Shown piece after piece: positions 17,061-25,468 of a stretch of 39,404 bases of DNA. Positions within the stretch are counted from its first letter, which is position 1; every line of letters starts with the position of its first letter. This DNA is from Polyangiaceae bacterium (lineage in GTDB: Bacteria; Myxococcota_A; Polyangia; Polyangiales; Polyangiaceae), in the NCBI GenBank assembly GCA_022842465.1, contig JALHPN010000068.1:1-39404 (forward strand). The letters run 5' to 3'. The notes under the pieces are model-generated. The model was not told the origin of the DNA, did no database searches, and saw only the letters and a list, made by a program, of their open reading frames with translations. The position numbers and the translations under genes were made by a program.

Positions 17061-18437
17061 TCAGGCGCTCGCGAGCTTCGAGCGGAGGCGCGCGAGGTGC
17101 TCGGGGTCGGCCCGCCACGTGACGTGGACGCCGTCCTCCTCGTAGCGCTCCGAGACCACGCGCCCGCCCTCGTGCATCTCGCTCACGAGCCCCTGGCGAT
17201 CGTACGGCACGACGAGCTCGGCCTCCTCGTAGGCGGCCTCGAAGAGGGCGATGATGCGGTCACGAACGGACGCGACGTCGGCGCGGGCATGCGCGGAGAT
17301 GAACCACGCATCCGGGAGCCGAACGCGGAGGCGCACGAGCTCCTCCGGCGGGATCCGGTCGATCTTGTTCATCACGAGCGTGCTCGGCACGTCTTCGCCG
17401 CCGATTTCGGCGAGGACGGAGCGCGTGACCTCGAGCTGGGCCTCCCACGACGGGTCCGAGGCGTCGACGACGTGGAGGAGGTGGGACGCCTCGAGCGCCT
17501 CGTCGAGCGTCGACTTGAAGCTCGCGACGAGATCGTGCGGCAGCTTCTTGATGAAGCCGACCGTGTCGCTCACGAGGATGCGCGGCTTCACCTCGGGGTG
17601 GAGCGCGCGCACGGTCGTGTCGAGCGTCGCGAAGAGCTTGTCCTCGACGTAGACGTCGCTCCCCGTCAGCGCCCGCATGAGGGACGATTTTCCGGCGTTC
17701 GTGTAGCCGACGAGCGCGATCCGGCGCGTCGCCTTCTTCCGGTGCGCGCGCCGGACGTCTTGCTCGCGCGCGATCGAAGCGAGCTCTTCCCGCAGCTCGG
17801 CGATGCGGTCGCGAATCTTGCGGCGATCGAGCTCGAGGGCTGCTTCGCCGGCGCCGCGTCCTTGCTGGCGCTCCTTGCCTCCCGGAGACTCGCGGAGACG
17901 CGGCGCCGTGTACGCGAGGCGGGCGATCTCGACCTGGAGGCGCGCCTCGCGGCTCTTCGCGTGGCGGTGGAAGATCTCGATGATGACGCCGGTGCGGTCG
18001 AGGACGTTCACCCCCGTCGCGCGCTCCAGGTTCCGCGCCTGGCTCGGCGTCAGGTCGTGATCGACCGCGATCAGATCGACCTTCGCGGTGGTGCCCTCGC
18101 CGTGGCCCGAGGCCTCCTCCTCCTCGTCCTCTTCTTCGTGGCCAGAGGCTTCCTTCTCGCGCCGGAGCCGCGCCTTGTCCTTGCGCTTCGGCGCGGTCGT
18201 CCCGACGTGGCCCGTGCCCCCGGTGAGCTCGGCGAGCTCCGCGAGCTTGCCCTCGCCGAGGACGGCGGCGGTCTCGAGGTGCCCGCGCGCCTGCGTCACG
18301 CGCGCGACGGCCTGGAAGCCGAGCGTCGTGACGAGCCGCTCGAGCTCCCCGACGCTCGAGGCGAACTCGAGATCGTCCACGTCGGGGAGGTGCACGGCGA
18401 CGAGGATCGCCTTCGGTCGCTCGGGTCGCCCGCTCAT
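17061..18437 (-). CDS. hflX: GTPase HflX
   Basis: A 458-residue ribosome-associated GTPase. The N-terminal HflX domain (VHLPDVDDLEFASSVGELERL; DLIAVDHDLTPSQARNLE; VLDRTGVIIEIFHRHA) is followed by the helical linker and the G domain: G1 GYTNAGKSS (244-252), the TLDTTVR switch, G3 DTVGF (291-295), and G4 NKID near 351-354. It splits stalled or hibernating ribosomes. Unusual is a charged insertion at about residues 72-117 with two EASGH copies and an acidic run, where typical HflX has a short loop. The start is ATG 18437, with no good ribosome site but TGCTACCCG 9 nt upstream. Confidence 0.95.
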   Translation of the reverse strand: MSGRPERPKAILVAVHLPDVDDLEFASSVGELERLVTTLGFQAVARVTQARGHLETAAVLGEGKLAELAELTGGTGHVGTTAPKRKDKARLRREKEASGHEEEDEEEEASGHGEGTTAKVDLIAVDHDLTPSQARNLERATGVNVLDRTGVIIEIFHRHAKSREARLQVEIARLAYTAPRLRESPGGKERQQGRGAGEAALELDRRKIRDRIAELREELASIAREQDVRRAHRKKATRRIALVGYTNAGKSSLMRALTGSDVYVEDKLFATLDTTVRALHPEVKPRILVSDTVGFIKKLPHDLVASFKSTLDEALEASHLLHVVDASDPSWEAQLEVTRSVLAEIGGEDVPSTLVMNKIDRIPPEELVRLRVRLPDAWFISAHARADVASVRDRIIALFEAAYEEAELVVPYDRQGLVSEMHEGGRVVSERYEEDGVHVTWRADPEHLARLRSKLASA

Positions 18438-18446
18438 GAAGGCGCA

Positions 18447-18455
18447 CGGGTAGCA
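18447..18455 (-). promoter_or_regulatory. Extended -10-like TGCTACCCG before hflX
   Basis: TGCTACCCG on the minus strand ends 9 nt before ATG 18437; no ribosome site follows. Confidence 0.4.
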
Positions 18456-18531
18456 CGCGAACGAACCAACGGGGTCGCCAATCCACCTGGCCGTGGTGCG
18501 CTGACGCCGGACGTGCCATGCTCGCGCCGTC

Positions 18532-19206
18532 GTGAGCGCCAGCGAGAAGAGCCCTCTTTCCCTCGTGCTGCAGCTCGGCTTCGTCGCCGCGGCGGCGGTC
18601 GCCGTGTACAGCTTCGTGTCCGTGGCGCAGGAGGGCGAGCTCCGCCGGCGCTGCAGCCCGACGTGCCTGCTCAAGCCGACCTACGCGGCTTACGAGAAGA
18701 AGGCGCCCGACTTCACGCTCGAGGACACGAAGGGCGCGAAGGTCGCCCTCTCGAGCTTCCGAGGGAAGGTCGTCGTCCTGAACTTCTGGACGAAGACGTG
18801 CGGGCCCTGCATGGAGGAGATGCCCGAGATCGCCGATCTCGCGCGCATCCTGCGGCCGATGAACGACGTCGTCGTCCTCACCATCTCGACGGACGAGACG
18901 GCCAAGGACGCGACCGACACGCTCCGCTCCGTCCTCCGGGAGGATCCGCCGTTCCAGGTCCTCATGGATCCGAACCTCGAGGTCGTGAAGGGCAAGTTCG
19001 GCACGTCGCTCTATCCGGAGACGTGGATCATCGACAAGGACGGCGTCATCCGCGCGCGCTTCGACGGCGCGAAGGACTGGTCGAGCGCCGCCATCGTCCA
19101 GATGCTCGATCACATCCGCGGCGGCGGCTTCTGCCCCGTCGAGGCGCGTGACGGCCGCTTCGTCGGCGATCGCGCTCGCCTCTGCGATGCGATCAACGGC
19201 GGCTGA
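18532..19206 (+). CDS. Membrane-anchored TlpA-type thioredoxin-like protein
   Basis: A 224-residue protein. A single N-terminal anchor (about 8-32) is followed by a thioredoxin fold of the TlpA/ResA/AhpC-TSA type: YEKKAPDFTLEDTKG, VVVLNFWTKTC, the CGPC redox motif at 90-93, LTISTDE, and a cis-Pro segment near LYPETWIIDKDG. The N-terminal CSPTC (41-45) adds two Cys just outside the membrane, and another two Cys lie in the tail (FCPVEARDG, RLCDAI). It probably reduces disulfides in the periplasm, for example in cytochrome c maturation; no such partner is nearby. The start is GTG 18532. It ends 3 bp from the convergent deacetylase gene. Confidence 0.9.
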   Translation: MSASEKSPLSLVLQLGFVAAAAVAVYSFVSVAQEGELRRRCSPTCLLKPTYAAYEKKAPDFTLEDTKGAKVALSSFRGKVVVLNFWTKTCGPCMEEMPEIADLARILRPMNDVVVLTISTDETAKDATDTLRSVLREDPPFQVLMDPNLEVVKGKFGTSLYPETWIIDKDGVIRARFDGAKDWSSAAIVQMLDHIRGGGFCPVEARDGRFVGDRARLCDAINGG

Positions 19207-19209
19207 CGC

Positions 19210-20250
19210 TCACCCCTCGCCTGGCCCGTCCTCGCGACGCGCGGACTGCGGACGCTTCTTCTCCGCCCGCTCGGCGCGCGCGCGCTCGAGCTCGTCGCGG
19301 GACGCGTAGGGCAGCGGCGCTGCCTGCACCGCGCGCAGGTACGTGGGGAGGTCCACGATCTCGTAGCCGACGCGCTCGGGCCTCTTCGGATCCCACCGCC
19401 GCGCCTCGATCCAGCCGAGGAGCCGCTCGAGCACGTTCACGGACGACATCCGGACGTCGTGGAGGAGCACGATGCCGCCCTCCTTGTAGTCGAGCTGCGC
19501 GACGAGCTCGTGGAACATGTTCGCCTCGTCGTCGCGCTTCATGTCGTCCTTCTCGACGCTCCACAGGACGAGGTCGAGCCCGCGCTCGCGCACGGCGGCC
19601 TCGCCGAAGGCATCGAGCGCGCCGTACGGAGGACGGAAGAGGGTCGGCCTCCGCCCGAGCGTCCTCTCGATCGCCGCCGCGCTCCGGTCGATCTGCTCGA
19701 GCACCTGCGTCCGTGAGACGCTCGTGAGCCGCACGTGATCGTGCGTGTGGTTGCCGACGAGATGTCCCGCCGCCGCGACGCGCCGGAGCGTCGTTCGCGC
19801 GGTCTCGGCCCTGCCGCTCTCGCCCTCCAGGTAGCTGCCGATGACGAAGAACGTCGCCTTCACCTTGTGCCGCCGGAGGAGGCGGAGCACCGCGGGGGTC
19901 GTCTTCGCTCCAGGGCCGTCGTCGAACGTGAGCGTGACGAGACGGCGGTTGTCGCCGGGCTCGTGGCGCGGCCCCTCGGCCACCATCCACCCGCGAGCGA
20001 TCGAGCGCTCGGGGTTCAGCGCCGCCATCGGCGACCCGCGGTCGGGGAGGAGCGTCGGATCGCGCTCGAGGGGCGAGGGCGGCAGATCCGCGGCGGCGCC
20101 CCGGTTCGTCGCGGGCGGGGCGACGGCGGCCGTGGTCGGCCCGAACATCGCCCGGAGGTCGGCCTCGCGCGAGGGGCGGCCGAGGCCTACCCACGAGCCC
20201 GCGGTGAGCGCGATCACCGCGAGCACCGCTCCTCGGAGGAAACCGTGCAT
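19210..20250 (-). CDS. Polysaccharide deacetylase (carbohydrate esterase 4, NodB fold)
   Basis: A 346-residue protein. The N-terminal hydrophobic signal/anchor (FLRGAVLAVIALTAGSWVG) is followed by an Ala/Pro linker and a NodB domain. Motif 1 TFDDGP is at 108-113 (catalytic Asp plus metal Asp), motif 2 NHTHDH at 167-172 (metal His pair), motif 3 RPPYG at 206-210, motif 4 LWSVEKDD near 229, and motif 5 LLHD at 262-265. All expected residues are present. It likely N-deacetylates chitooligosaccharide-like or peptidoglycan glycans in the envelope. The ATG at 20250 is preceded by a TACGAT hexamer (20261-20266). It lies 17 bp downstream of the MglA-like GTPase gene, which suggests cotranscription. 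Confidence 0.92.
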   Translation of the reverse strand: MHGFLRGAVLAVIALTAGSWVGLGRPSREADLRAMFGPTTAAVAPPATNRGAAADLPPSPLERDPTLLPDRGSPMAALNPERSIARGWMVAEGPRHEPGDNRRLVTLTFDDGPGAKTTPAVLRLLRRHKVKATFFVIGSYLEGESGRAETARTTLRRVAAAGHLVGNHTHDHVRLTSVSRTQVLEQIDRSAAAIERTLGRRPTLFRPPYGALDAFGEAAVRERGLDLVLWSVEKDDMKRDDEANMFHELVAQLDYKEGGIVLLHDVRMSSVNVLERLLGWIEARRWDPKRPERVGYEIVDLPTYLRAVQAAPLPYASRDELERARAERAEKKRPQSARREDGPGEG

Positions 20251-20267
20251 CGCAGAGGCGATCGTAC

Positions 20268-21002
20268 TCAGCCGGTGTTGCGCGAGGCCAAGTTCTCCGG
20301 TCTCGGCGGGGTCTCGGGGGACATGGGCTTCTGGACGCTGCGCTGGAGACGGGAGAGCGAGGCGGGCGGCGGATCGGTCGCCGGCGAGATGCAGAAGGTC
20401 GCGTCGAGCGCCGCCATCCACTCGAGCAGCTCCCCGTTCGTGAGGGCGGGCGCGACGGTCTCGATCGTATGGACCACGTCGAGACCGCCAAGATCGTCGC
20501 GGAGGAGCGAGGCGGGGAGCGCGAACGGCAGGTCACGCTTGTTCGCGCAGAGGAGGACCGGCGGCTTCTCGGGGCGGCCGTCGCGCCCGAGCTCGCTCCA
20601 GATGTCGACGAGCTCCTCGGCGCTCGCCGCGTTGTCCCGCGCGCGCGCGAGCGCCGAGTCCGCCACGAACACGATCCCGTGGACGCTCGCGAGGAGGGCG
20701 CGCCGGAGATAGCGCGAGTGATCTTCGTCCGTCGTCGTCAGTCGCGTCCGCGCGGCGGAGGGCCCGACCTCCCACCACGTCGCTGCGTGCGGCGCGCACC
20801 CGGCGCAGTCGAACGTCACGGGCGCACGCTGCCAGACGAGGCGACAGAGGCTCGCAACGAGCGTCACCTTGCCGGCGCCGCGCGGTCCCCAGACGAGGAC
20901 GCGTCGAACGTCGTCCTTCGCCTCGACCCCACGCGACGACGTGAAACGCTCGAGAAGCGTCATCTCCGTCGTCGCCGGATCGTGAGCACCGCGCGTCCCC
21001 AT
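20268..21002 (-). CDS. MglA/Arf-like small GTPase homologue with altered P-loop
   Basis: A 244-residue protein. Around VLVWGPRGAGKVTLV the P-loop reads G39-PRGA-GK45, but residue 46 is Val where Ser/Thr normally binds Mg2+; Thr47 follows. SVHGIVFVADSA (107-118) and CANKRDL (G4 NKRD 154-157) resemble MglA-type GTPases. No DxxG switch II is visible before HGIVFVAD (TTTDEDHSRYL there). GTP hydrolysis is therefore doubtful; a binding or scaffold role is possible. The Pro-rich C-terminal tail is extra. I chose ATG 21002, 11 nt from a TGCTAACAC motif; ATG 20963 is an alternative. It probably shares a transcript with the deacetylase. Confidence 0.75.
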   Translation of the reverse strand: MGTRGAHDPATTEMTLLERFTSSRGVEAKDDVRRVLVWGPRGAGKVTLVASLCRLVWQRAPVTFDCAGCAPHAATWWEVGPSAARTRLTTTDEDHSRYLRRALLASVHGIVFVADSALARARDNAASAEELVDIWSELGRDGRPEKPPVLLCANKRDLPFALPASLLRDDLGGLDVVHTIETVAPALTNGELLEWMAALDATFCISPATDPPPASLSRLQRSVQKPMSPETPPRPENLASRNTG

Positions 21003-21013
21003 CGCTCGACGGG

Positions 21014-21022
21014 GTGTTAGCA
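21014..21022 (-). promoter_or_regulatory. Extended -10-like TGCTAACAC before the MglA-like gene
   Basis: TGCTAACAC on the minus strand ends 11 nt before ATG 21002. No ribosome site is visible. Confidence 0.4.
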
Positions 21023-21087
21023 CTGCAAGCCGGGGTCCATCCAGCGGCGCCGCGGAGACCCGCGAAACGACATGCGTGATGCAGTCC

Positions 21088-22266
21088 TCAGAAGAACACC
21101 CCGGGGGCATTCGCCCGCGGAGCCCAGCCCGGTGTCGGGTGGGAATCCCCTGCCCACCAGGTCGCGAACGCGTCCCGGACCACGAGCTCGGCCAGCTTCC
21201 CGCGGGGCGAGAATCCCCACTCGGCCTCCTGCGAGACGTCGTCGGGGTCCGCGTAGACACGCCAGACGAACAGACCCGCGAACCGCGGTTCGTCGAGGAG
21301 CGGCGAGACGAGCGCGCGGTAGGCGTCCGCCTGCGCCACCTCGTCGACCTTCACCTTCTCCATCTTGTCCGGCCACTCCCACGGCTTGATCGCGGGGTCG
21401 GGGCGCGTCGTGTAGCCGATCTCGGTGAAGAGCACGGGCCTCTGCCACGTCTCTGCCAGCCGCTTCACGCGTTCCTGGACCCGCTTTCCCCCCTCGAGGA
21501 GGGTCGGGAACGTCGAGCCTTCCTGGTCGGCGAGCGGGTAGAACGCGTTCACGCCGACGAGATCGAGCTCGCCGAGGACCACGGTGTCCTCCACGTCGTC
21601 CCAGTTCGCCGAGTAGGTGATCGGACCCGTGTAGATTCTCCGCAGCTCGCGGAGGAGTGCGACGAACGACGGTGCGCGCGGGGTCGTCACCCAGGAGCGG
21701 AGCTCGACCCCGGCAGAGAGGAGGTCGACGCGCTCGGACTCGGCGACCTCGGCCCAGGCCTTCACGAACGCGCCGTAGCTCTTGGCCCACGCGTCCCACC
21801 CGGCGTCGGTCTTCGGGTCGATGAGCGCGCGCCACTCGTACGACTCGACCCACAGGTGAGGGACGAGCATGACCTGGAGGCCCCGCGCGTGCGCCATCCG
21901 CACGGCGCGGCGGACGTCCTCCCGGTTCTCGGGGAAGGGCTTCTCGAACGTGAGATCGACGCCGCGGCCGGCGAGGTCGCCGACGCGGCCGAACGGCGTG
22001 AGCGCGACCCATGTGGATCCCATGCGCACGCACTCGTCGAGCGTCCGATCGAAGGCGGGGCTGCCGTAGCCGACGCCCGCGTGGTACGCGTTCTCGATCG
22101 GCCCGATCGTCATCCCTCGGATCGCGTTCCGCCCGGACACGCGCCAGCCATCGGCCGACGGGAAGCGAGGGGTCGCAGCGCGCGGCAGCGCGCGCGGCAG
22201 CGCGCTCGTCGCCTCGTGAGAGGATGCGACGAGGGCCGTCACCACGAGGGCTCGGAGGACCCTCAT
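21088..22266 (-). CDS. Secreted GH113-like glycoside hydrolase
   Basis: A 392-residue protein. A signal-like N-terminus (MRVLRALVVTALVASS) precedes a TIM-barrel of the GH113 (beta-mannanase-related) type: IRGMTIGPIENAYHAG, MGSTWVALTPFG, MLVPHLW, the putative acid/base Glu188 in SAGVELRSW, ITYSANWDD (216-224), DLVGVNAFYPLADQ and the putative nucleophile Glu282 in LFTEIGY. The ATG at 22266 overlaps the stop of the HAD gene (ATGA), so the two are translationally coupled. It probably cleaves a mannan-type or other beta-linked polymer outside the inner membrane; the substrate is not provable from sequence. Confidence 0.85.
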   Translation of the reverse strand: MRVLRALVVTALVASSHEATSALPRALPRAATPRFPSADGWRVSGRNAIRGMTIGPIENAYHAGVGYGSPAFDRTLDECVRMGSTWVALTPFGRVGDLAGRGVDLTFEKPFPENREDVRRAVRMAHARGLQVMLVPHLWVESYEWRALIDPKTDAGWDAWAKSYGAFVKAWAEVAESERVDLLSAGVELRSWVTTPRAPSFVALLRELRRIYTGPITYSANWDDVEDTVVLGELDLVGVNAFYPLADQEGSTFPTLLEGGKRVQERVKRLAETWQRPVLFTEIGYTTRPDPAIKPWEWPDKMEKVKVDEVAQADAYRALVSPLLDEPRFAGLFVWRVYADPDDVSQEAEWGFSPRGKLAELVVRDAFATWWAGDSHPTPGWAPRANAPGVFF

Positions 22267-22928
22267 CGCCCTCCGTCCATCGTCCGATCGTCGAGGTCGG
22301 CGAGGGTCGGGACGACCGCATCCGCGCCCGCCTCGCGGAGCCGCTCGATCGGGTAGGAGTGCGCGACCGCCACGCAGCGGAGGCCGGCTCCCTTCGCTGC
22401 CTCGATCCCGGCGAGCGAGTCCTCGACGACGACGACGCGCGATGTCACGCCGCGCTCCGCGAGCGCACGGACACCGAGGAGGTATCCCTCCGGGTCCGGC
22501 TTGCACGCGCGCGTGTCCTCGGCCGACACGATGAACGCCACCTCGCGCGCGACGCCGAGGACACCGAGCGCGTGCTCGATCTCGTGGCGGAGCGCGCCCG
22601 ACACGATGCCGACGGTGCCGAGCCGCGCGCGACGCCGCACGATCTCCGCCGCGCCCTCGAAGACGACGAGCGACGCGCCGATCCGCGCCATGTACTCGGG
22701 GACCTTGGCCGCGACGAGGCGTGAGACGTCCTCGTCCGTCGCGCGGGTCCTCGCGTCGGTGAGGATCGCGCGGAAGGCCCCGACGTCGTCGAAGCCGAGG
22801 TACCGCTCGGCATAGGCCTCGTCGCTCACCGTGATGCCGAGCGGCGCGAGCACGGCACGGAATGCGGCGAGGTGCACAGCCTCGTCGTCGACCAGCACAC
22901 CGTTGAAGTCGAAGAGGGTCGCTACCAA
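22263..22928 (-). CDS. HAD-superfamily hydrolase, beta-PGM-like, DxN variant
   Basis: A 221-residue protein. Motif I is DFNGVLVDD: nucleophile Asp7 is present, but the second acidic residue is Asn9. The helical cap follows, then motif II Ser in GIVSGALRHE, motif III Lys in ACKPDPEGYLLG, and motif IV EDSLAGIEAAKGAGL. This is the phosphoglycolate/beta-phosphoglucomutase-type family. In the usual reaction the second Asp is the acid/base, so Asn could alter or slow the chemistry. The only in-frame start before the fold is TTG 22928, because a TAG lies five codons upstream. Coupling to the GH113-like gene suggests action on a released sugar phosphate, which is inference. Confidence 0.85.
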   Translation of the reverse strand: MVATLFDFNGVLVDDEAVHLAAFRAVLAPLGITVSDEAYAERYLGFDDVGAFRAILTDARTRATDEDVSRLVAAKVPEYMARIGASLVVFEGAAEIVRRRARLGTVGIVSGALRHEIEHALGVLGVAREVAFIVSAEDTRACKPDPEGYLLGVRALAERGVTSRVVVVEDSLAGIEAAKGAGLRCVAVAHSYPIERLREAGADAVVPTLADLDDRTMDGGR

Positions 22929-22961
22929 CGCCTTCGTCGTCTACCACACGGCCTTCTTCGC

Positions 22962-24230
22962 CTACAGGTCGAAGCCGCCGCCAATCGCGAACGTCGCGCG
23001 CACCCAGACGCCGCTTGCATCGCGCGGCGTCACGCGGGCGCCGTCGAACGCGGGCTGCAGGTGGAGGAGGATCGGGAAGAGCGCGAGCGTGAAGCGGGGC
23101 GCCACGTGCCAGCTCACCTTCCCGCCGGCGAGGACGGCGGGGAGGACGCCCGTCCGCGCCGAGCAGGCGGGCTGGAAGACGTCGCCCCCCACCTGATCCG
23201 CGACGTAGCCGGCGAGGCCGATCCCTCCGATCGGCCCGGCGGAGATCGACGGACGGAGCCGCCACGAGACGTCGGCGAGCCCGTAGGCGCTGATCGGCAC
23301 GCCGTCGTTCGCGTCACCGAGGAGCCCGCACGGCGCGGCCGACTCCTGGCGATTCGAGGAGTTCTGCCACGAGTCGAAGGTGACGTGGAGCATGCCGCCG
23401 AGCGCGATCCGCGCGCCGCCCGCCGTGCCGATGCGGTAGGTCGCGAGCGCTCCGAAGGCCGGCGCCGCGCCGCCGCCGACGTCACCGTGGCGGACGACCT
23501 GGAGGCCGAGGAGCCCCTGGACCGAGAGCGCCCCCTCCTCCGCGGTCTCCCCTGACGGCGTGCCCTTCTCCGCGCGCTTCGTCGGGCCCGTCGCCGTCGC
23601 CGCGATCGCGCCGGCGCTGCCGGCCTCGCTCGGGGTCGCGGTCGGCGTCCCGCTCCCCTCCGGGCGGAGCGTGGCGTCGACGATCACGGCGCGGCCGAAC
23701 TTCGCCTCGAACGTCGAGGTGTAGCGATCGTAGCCCGCGCGCGTGACGGCCACGTCGTGACGGCCCGGCGGGACGGTCCCGGTGAGGGGCGTCCTCCCCG
23801 GCATCGCCTTCCCGTCGACGACGACGCTCGCACCGTCCGGCGCGGACGTCACGGTCACGGAGCTCGGGCGCCTCTTGATCGCGTCGAGCAGCTGCTGCGC
23901 CTCGGCGCGATCGCTCTTCGGCAGCTCGGGGGTGGCGAGGTACCGCTCGAGCACCTCGGCCGCGCGCTCGGGCTGGTCGACGCGGTCGTAGCACTTCGCG
24001 ATGTTCCAGAGCTCGATCGGCGGCGCGCCGAGCCGAAAGGCCTCCTCGAAGTACCGGATCGCGTCCGTGTAGCGACCGTCGGCGTACGCGCGCGCTCCCT
24101 GCTGATCGAGCGTACGCGCGCGCGCGAGGTCGCGCGCCGTGCCCTGGGCATGCGCCACGGCTGCGCTCGTCGTCGCGATCGTCGCGACGAGGGCGAGGGC
24201 GAGGGACGAGGTGCGCGCGCGAGGCCTCAC
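22962..24230 (-). CDS. TPR and PEGA-domain outer-membrane protein
   Basis: A 422-residue protein with signal peptide to about residue 29 (AVAHAQ). Residues ~35-120 are TPR helices (YADGRYTDAIRYFEEAFRLG; ELWNIAKCYDRV). Residues ~121-190 form a PEGA domain (SVTVTSAPDGASVVVDGK, GTVPPGRHDVAVTRAGY). A Pro/Thr linker leads to a strand-rich C-terminus (about 230-422) typical of a barrel (GLLGLQVVRHGDV, GALATYRIG, WHVAPRFTLALFP), ending WVRATFAIGGGFDL. The PEGA fold is common in myxobacterial surface proteins. The start is GTG 24230 with no ribosome site. Role unknown, possibly envelope or peptidoglycan binding. Confidence 0.82.
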   Translation of the reverse strand: MRPRARTSSLALALVATIATTSAAVAHAQGTARDLARARTLDQQGARAYADGRYTDAIRYFEEAFRLGAPPIELWNIAKCYDRVDQPERAAEVLERYLATPELPKSDRAEAQQLLDAIKRRPSSVTVTSAPDGASVVVDGKAMPGRTPLTGTVPPGRHDVAVTRAGYDRYTSTFEAKFGRAVIVDATLRPEGSGTPTATPSEAGSAGAIAATATGPTKRAEKGTPSGETAEEGALSVQGLLGLQVVRHGDVGGGAAPAFGALATYRIGTAGGARIALGGMLHVTFDSWQNSSNRQESAAPCGLLGDANDGVPISAYGLADVSWRLRPSISAGPIGGIGLAGYVADQVGGDVFQPACSARTGVLPAVLAGGKVSWHVAPRFTLALFPILLHLQPAFDGARVTPRDASGVWVRATFAIGGGFDL

Positions 24231-24252
24231 GGGGTCGGCGAGTATCGCACGA

Positions 24253-25452
24253 TCACGCGGAGACGAGGACGATGCGCGTGACCTCGGGCGGCGACCCGAC
24301 GCGCGACGGCGGGCCCGTCGTCCCGAAGCCGCGGTTCACCCAGAGGGTCGAGCCCTGTCGCTCGTAGCGGCCGCGGACGAACTCCCAGAAGGCGGTGACG
24401 GGACTCGTGAGGGGACGGATTTGCCCGCCGTGCGTGTGCCCGCTCAGCTGGAGCGCGACGCGGCCCTGCGACTCGTGGAAGTAGATCGGCTGGTGCGCCA
24501 GGAGGATGCGCGGTCGGTCCTCCGGAACGCTCGCGAGGGCGCGCCCGAGATCGGGCCCGGCGAAGCCAGGTAGGGGGCGGCGGCGGCCCTGCATGTCGTC
24601 GACGCCGAGCATCGCGAACCCGCCGCCGTCACCGGGCCGGACGACGAGCCCCTCGTTCTGGAGCACGCGGACGCCGCCACGACGCAGCCGGTCGACGACC
24701 TCCCCCGGCCCGGCGTAGTGATCGTGGTTGCCGACGATCGCGAGCGCACCGTCGCGTGCGCCGACGTTTCGCAGGACGAGGGCGAGCGGATCGGCCGCCT
24801 CGGGGAGCATGTCGACGAGATCGCCCGTCGCGACCACGAGGTCGGGGCGCGCGCGACGGACGAGCTCGAAGCCCTGCGCGAGCTCGCGCTCGCCGATGAA
24901 GGAGCCGACGTGCACGTCCGAGACCTGCACGATCGTGTAGCCGTCGAGCACGCGGGGAAGCCCGGGGATCTTCACGACGACCTCTTCGAGCTCGAAGTCG
25001 AGGCGGCCCTTGACCATGCCCCAGCCGAAGGTGCCGAGCGAGACGCCGTAGACGCCGACGCCGGCGAGGCGACCGAGGGCGGCGCGGCGGTCGAGGACCG
25101 GTGCGGGGGCGGGTGCGGGGGCGGGGGCGGGTGCGGGCTCGACGGCGAGGCGAGGGCGGATCAGCAGCTTCACGAGGAGCGAGCCGATCGCGACGAGCAC
25201 CACCGTCAGGGTCGCCGCGAACATCTCGAGCGTCGCGACCGCGAGCAGGTTGGCGACGATGCGGGACGAGCTCATGCGCGAGAGCGCGCGCGCGCCGGGA
25301 GCCGCGACCGAGAGCGCTCCCGCCAGGACGACGAGCGGGAGCCGACGGGAGGGGCGGTCGAGCGACGGGAAGCGGGCGAGCACCCATCGGAGCCCGAGGA
25401 CGTGCACGACGGCGCTGACGACGAAGAGGAAGATCGCGAACGGTACGCGCAC
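24253..25452 (-). CDS. Membrane-anchored calcineurin-type metallophosphoesterase
   Basis: A 399-residue protein. Three N-terminal TM segments (about 5-22, 38-52, 66-97) are followed by an Ala/Pro repeat linker, then the phosphoesterase domain. Metal motifs are SDVHVG (178-183), GDLVD (210-214), GNHDH (241-245), LLAHQP near 318 and SGHTHGGQ near 338. This is the YkuE/YaeI-like arrangement of predicted lipid or UDP-sugar-type phosphoesterases; the substrate is not determined. The start is GTG 25452, with AAGG about 8 nt upstream and TGCTAAGGT. It ends 22 bp before the TPR-PEGA start. Confidence 0.9.
   Translation of the reverse strand: MRVPFAIFLFVVSAVVHVLGLRWVLARFPSLDRPSRRLPLVVLAGALSVAAPGARALSRMSSSRIVANLLAVATLEMFAATLTVVLVAIGSLLVKLLIRPRLAVEPAPAPAPAPAPAPVLDRRAALGRLAGVGVYGVSLGTFGWGMVKGRLDFELEEVVVKIPGLPRVLDGYTIVQVSDVHVGSFIGERELAQGFELVRRARPDLVVATGDLVDMLPEAADPLALVLRNVGARDGALAIVGNHDHYAGPGEVVDRLRRGGVRVLQNEGLVVRPGDGGGFAMLGVDDMQGRRRPLPGFAGPDLGRALASVPEDRPRILLAHQPIYFHESQGRVALQLSGHTHGGQIRPLTSPVTAFWEFVRGRYERQGSTLWVNRGFGTTGPPSRVGSPPEVTRIVLVSA
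25101..25137. repeat. Short GC-rich repeat coding an Ala-Pro linker
   Basis: Repeated GGTGCGGGGGCGG-type units encode alternating Pro-Ala residues (about 106-118) between the membrane part and catalytic domain of the phosphoesterase. All units are multiples of three. Confidence 0.75.
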
Positions 25453-25458
25453 CTGGCG

Positions 25459-25467
25459 ACCTTAGCA
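25459..25467 (-). promoter_or_regulatory. Extended -10-like TGCTAAGGT before the phosphoesterase
   Basis: TGCTAAGGT on the minus strand, ending 6 nt before GTG 25452; it fits TGnTANNNT exactly. It starts 2 bp before the stop of prmC, so an internal promoter is possible. Confidence 0.4.
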
Positions 25468-25468
25468 G

